NCBI GenBank assembly: GCA_013911625.1
Contig: JACESW010000086.1
Span: forward strand, 1 to 5,851
Reading direction: 5' to 3'
DNA length: 5,851 bases
Source of the DNA: Cryomorphaceae bacterium
GTDB taxonomy: Bacteria; Bacteroidota; Bacteroidia; Flavobacteriales; Schleiferiaceae
The first letter of the stretch is position 1. Each line of letters begins with the position of its first letter. Shown piece by piece: positions 5,360 to 5,851 of the stretch. The notes beneath the pieces were generated by a model. The model had not been told where the DNA came from, did no database searches, and saw only the letters and a list, made by a program, of their open reading frames with translations. The position numbers and the translations under genes are program-made.

Positions 5360-5851
5360 CTATCGTATCAGGTTCAGGATACCTGATCTATTGATCAGTT
5401 TATCGTTTTGACCTTTTGAGAATACCTTCCAAGTATAGGTGCCAAATGGCGCTAAGGAGCCATTCGGGTTCGTACCGTCCCAGCCTATATCCGGATCGTC
5501 TGTGAAGAAGATTTCCTCACCCCAGCGGTTAAAGATTCTGAGTTCGTACGATTTTATACCCACCGCGGTAGGTTTGAAAATCTCGTTGGTACCGTCACCG
5601 TCCGGTGTAAAGGCATTTGGTACAAATATGAGTGTCTCCGGGTTAATTCTAATCATCGCTGTAGAAGTATCAGGACAATCAAAGGTGTTGATCACAACAT
5701 GTTCAACCTCAAACCAGCCCGTGTCGCTGTAGGCATGATTAAAGGAGCGCAAGTTGTAGTAAAGACTACCGTCGCCCATGGAGGTGATGATATCGTCAGA
5801 GGGGTCGGAGCCAATATCGGAAATCTCAATGTTACTCGTGTATATCGTTGC
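5360..5851 (-). CDS. T9SS-sorted surface/secreted protein, C-terminal end (partial; PKD-like plus type B sorting domain)
   Basis: The frame is open from the right edge to the TAG at 5362-5360, giving the last 163 residues; the N-terminus and signal peptide lie outside. Residues 1-70 resemble the end of a PKD-type Ig-like module: MGDG (25-28), FNHAYSDTGWFEVEHVVIN (37-55) and FDCPDT (57-62) parallel the canonical FGDG...HtYs.pGtYtVtLtv.n..gC.D pattern. Residues 75-163 are the gliding-motility-associated C-terminal domain (TIGR04131/CHU_C type): FVPNAFTPDGDGTNEIF (76-92), RIFNRWGEEIFF (105-116), GWDGT (123-127), GTYTWKV (137-143) and the terminal GILNLIR. In this family the C-terminal domain directs export across the outer membrane by the type IX system. 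The missing part, often very long and repetitive, decides the function (adhesin or enzyme), so none is assigned. Confidence 0.93.
   Translation of the reverse strand, partial: ATIYTSNIEISDIGSDPSDDIITSMGDGSLYYNLRSFNHAYSDTGWFEVEHVVINTFDCPDTSTAMIRINPETLIFVPNAFTPDGDGTNEIFKPTAVGIKSYELRIFNRWGEEIFFTDDPDIGWDGTNPNGSLAPFGTYTWKVFSKGQNDKLINRSGILNLIR
5367..5398 (+). terminator. Two overlapping inverted repeats after fluC, inside the 3' end of the T9SS gene
   Basis: ATCAGGT (5367-5373) pairs with ACCTGAT (5381-5387) around a 7-nt loop. CTGATC (5383-5388) pairs with GATCAG (5393-5398) around TATT and is followed by TTTATCGTTTTG. The two stems share 5383-5387 and exclude each other. Because the fluC stop is only 9 nt before, they may end or protect the fluC message; T tracts are short, so termination is uncertain. 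Confidence 0.4.

Overview
The window reads as ordinary chromosome of a member of the Bacteroidota, most likely a Flavobacteriales-like lineage. Three independent signs support this. The right edge encodes a C-terminal type IX secretion (T9SS type B, CHU_C/gliding-motility) sorting domain, known essentially only from this phylum. Intergenic regions carry the Bacteroidota -7 promoter core TAnnTTTG (TACTTTTG twice), and starts are preceded by A-rich stretches rather than Shine-Dalgarno sequences. Adk is the short-lid form and Obg has an FMVPAD/TKSD variant GTPase core, both of which fit this group. The exact genus cannot be told from the sequence alone.

Layout: (1) positions 1-104 hold the last 33 codons of class II fumarase (fumC, + strand), followed by two hairpins (105-173); the second is a strong GC-rich and probably bidirectional terminator. 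(2) On the minus strand, a mannose-1-phosphate guanylyltransferase gene (2696-1614) is followed after 18 nt by a DUF389 multispanning membrane protein with a GTG start (1595-201). The pair looks like one operon and ends convergently against fumC. (3) A 116-nt divergent promoter region (2697-2812) separates this operon from adk on the plus strand. (4) adk (2813-3385) is followed by a 73-nt gap in which a near-consensus promoter (TTTC-N19-TACTTTTG) abuts and probably runs into a strong hairpin ending 6 nt before the obg start. (5) obg (3459-4457), a PAP2-family phosphatase (4457-4999) and the fluoride channel fluC/crcB (4996-5358) are chained by 1-nt and 4-nt stop/start overlaps, so they should be co-transcribed and translationally coupled. 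(6) A T9SS-sorted surface or secreted protein lies on the minus strand (5360 to beyond the right edge), tail to tail with fluC with a single base between the stop codons; two overlapping inverted repeats sit in its 3' end.

Functionally the window is housekeeping: the TCA cycle (FumC), GDP-mannose supply for glycans (ManC), adenylate balance (Adk), ribosome assembly (Obg), lipid or undecaprenyl pyrophosphate dephosphorylation (PAP2), fluoride export (FluC), plus one membrane protein of unknown role and one surface protein. I see no mobile element, CRISPR array, tRNA or rRNA, prophage or defence module. No gene-free stretch exceeds about 120 bases. The points worth a second look are regulatory or architectural (nested promoter/hairpin, facing divergent promoters, overlapping gene ends), plus the linkage of DUF389 to manC; I do not see an evident undescribed system.
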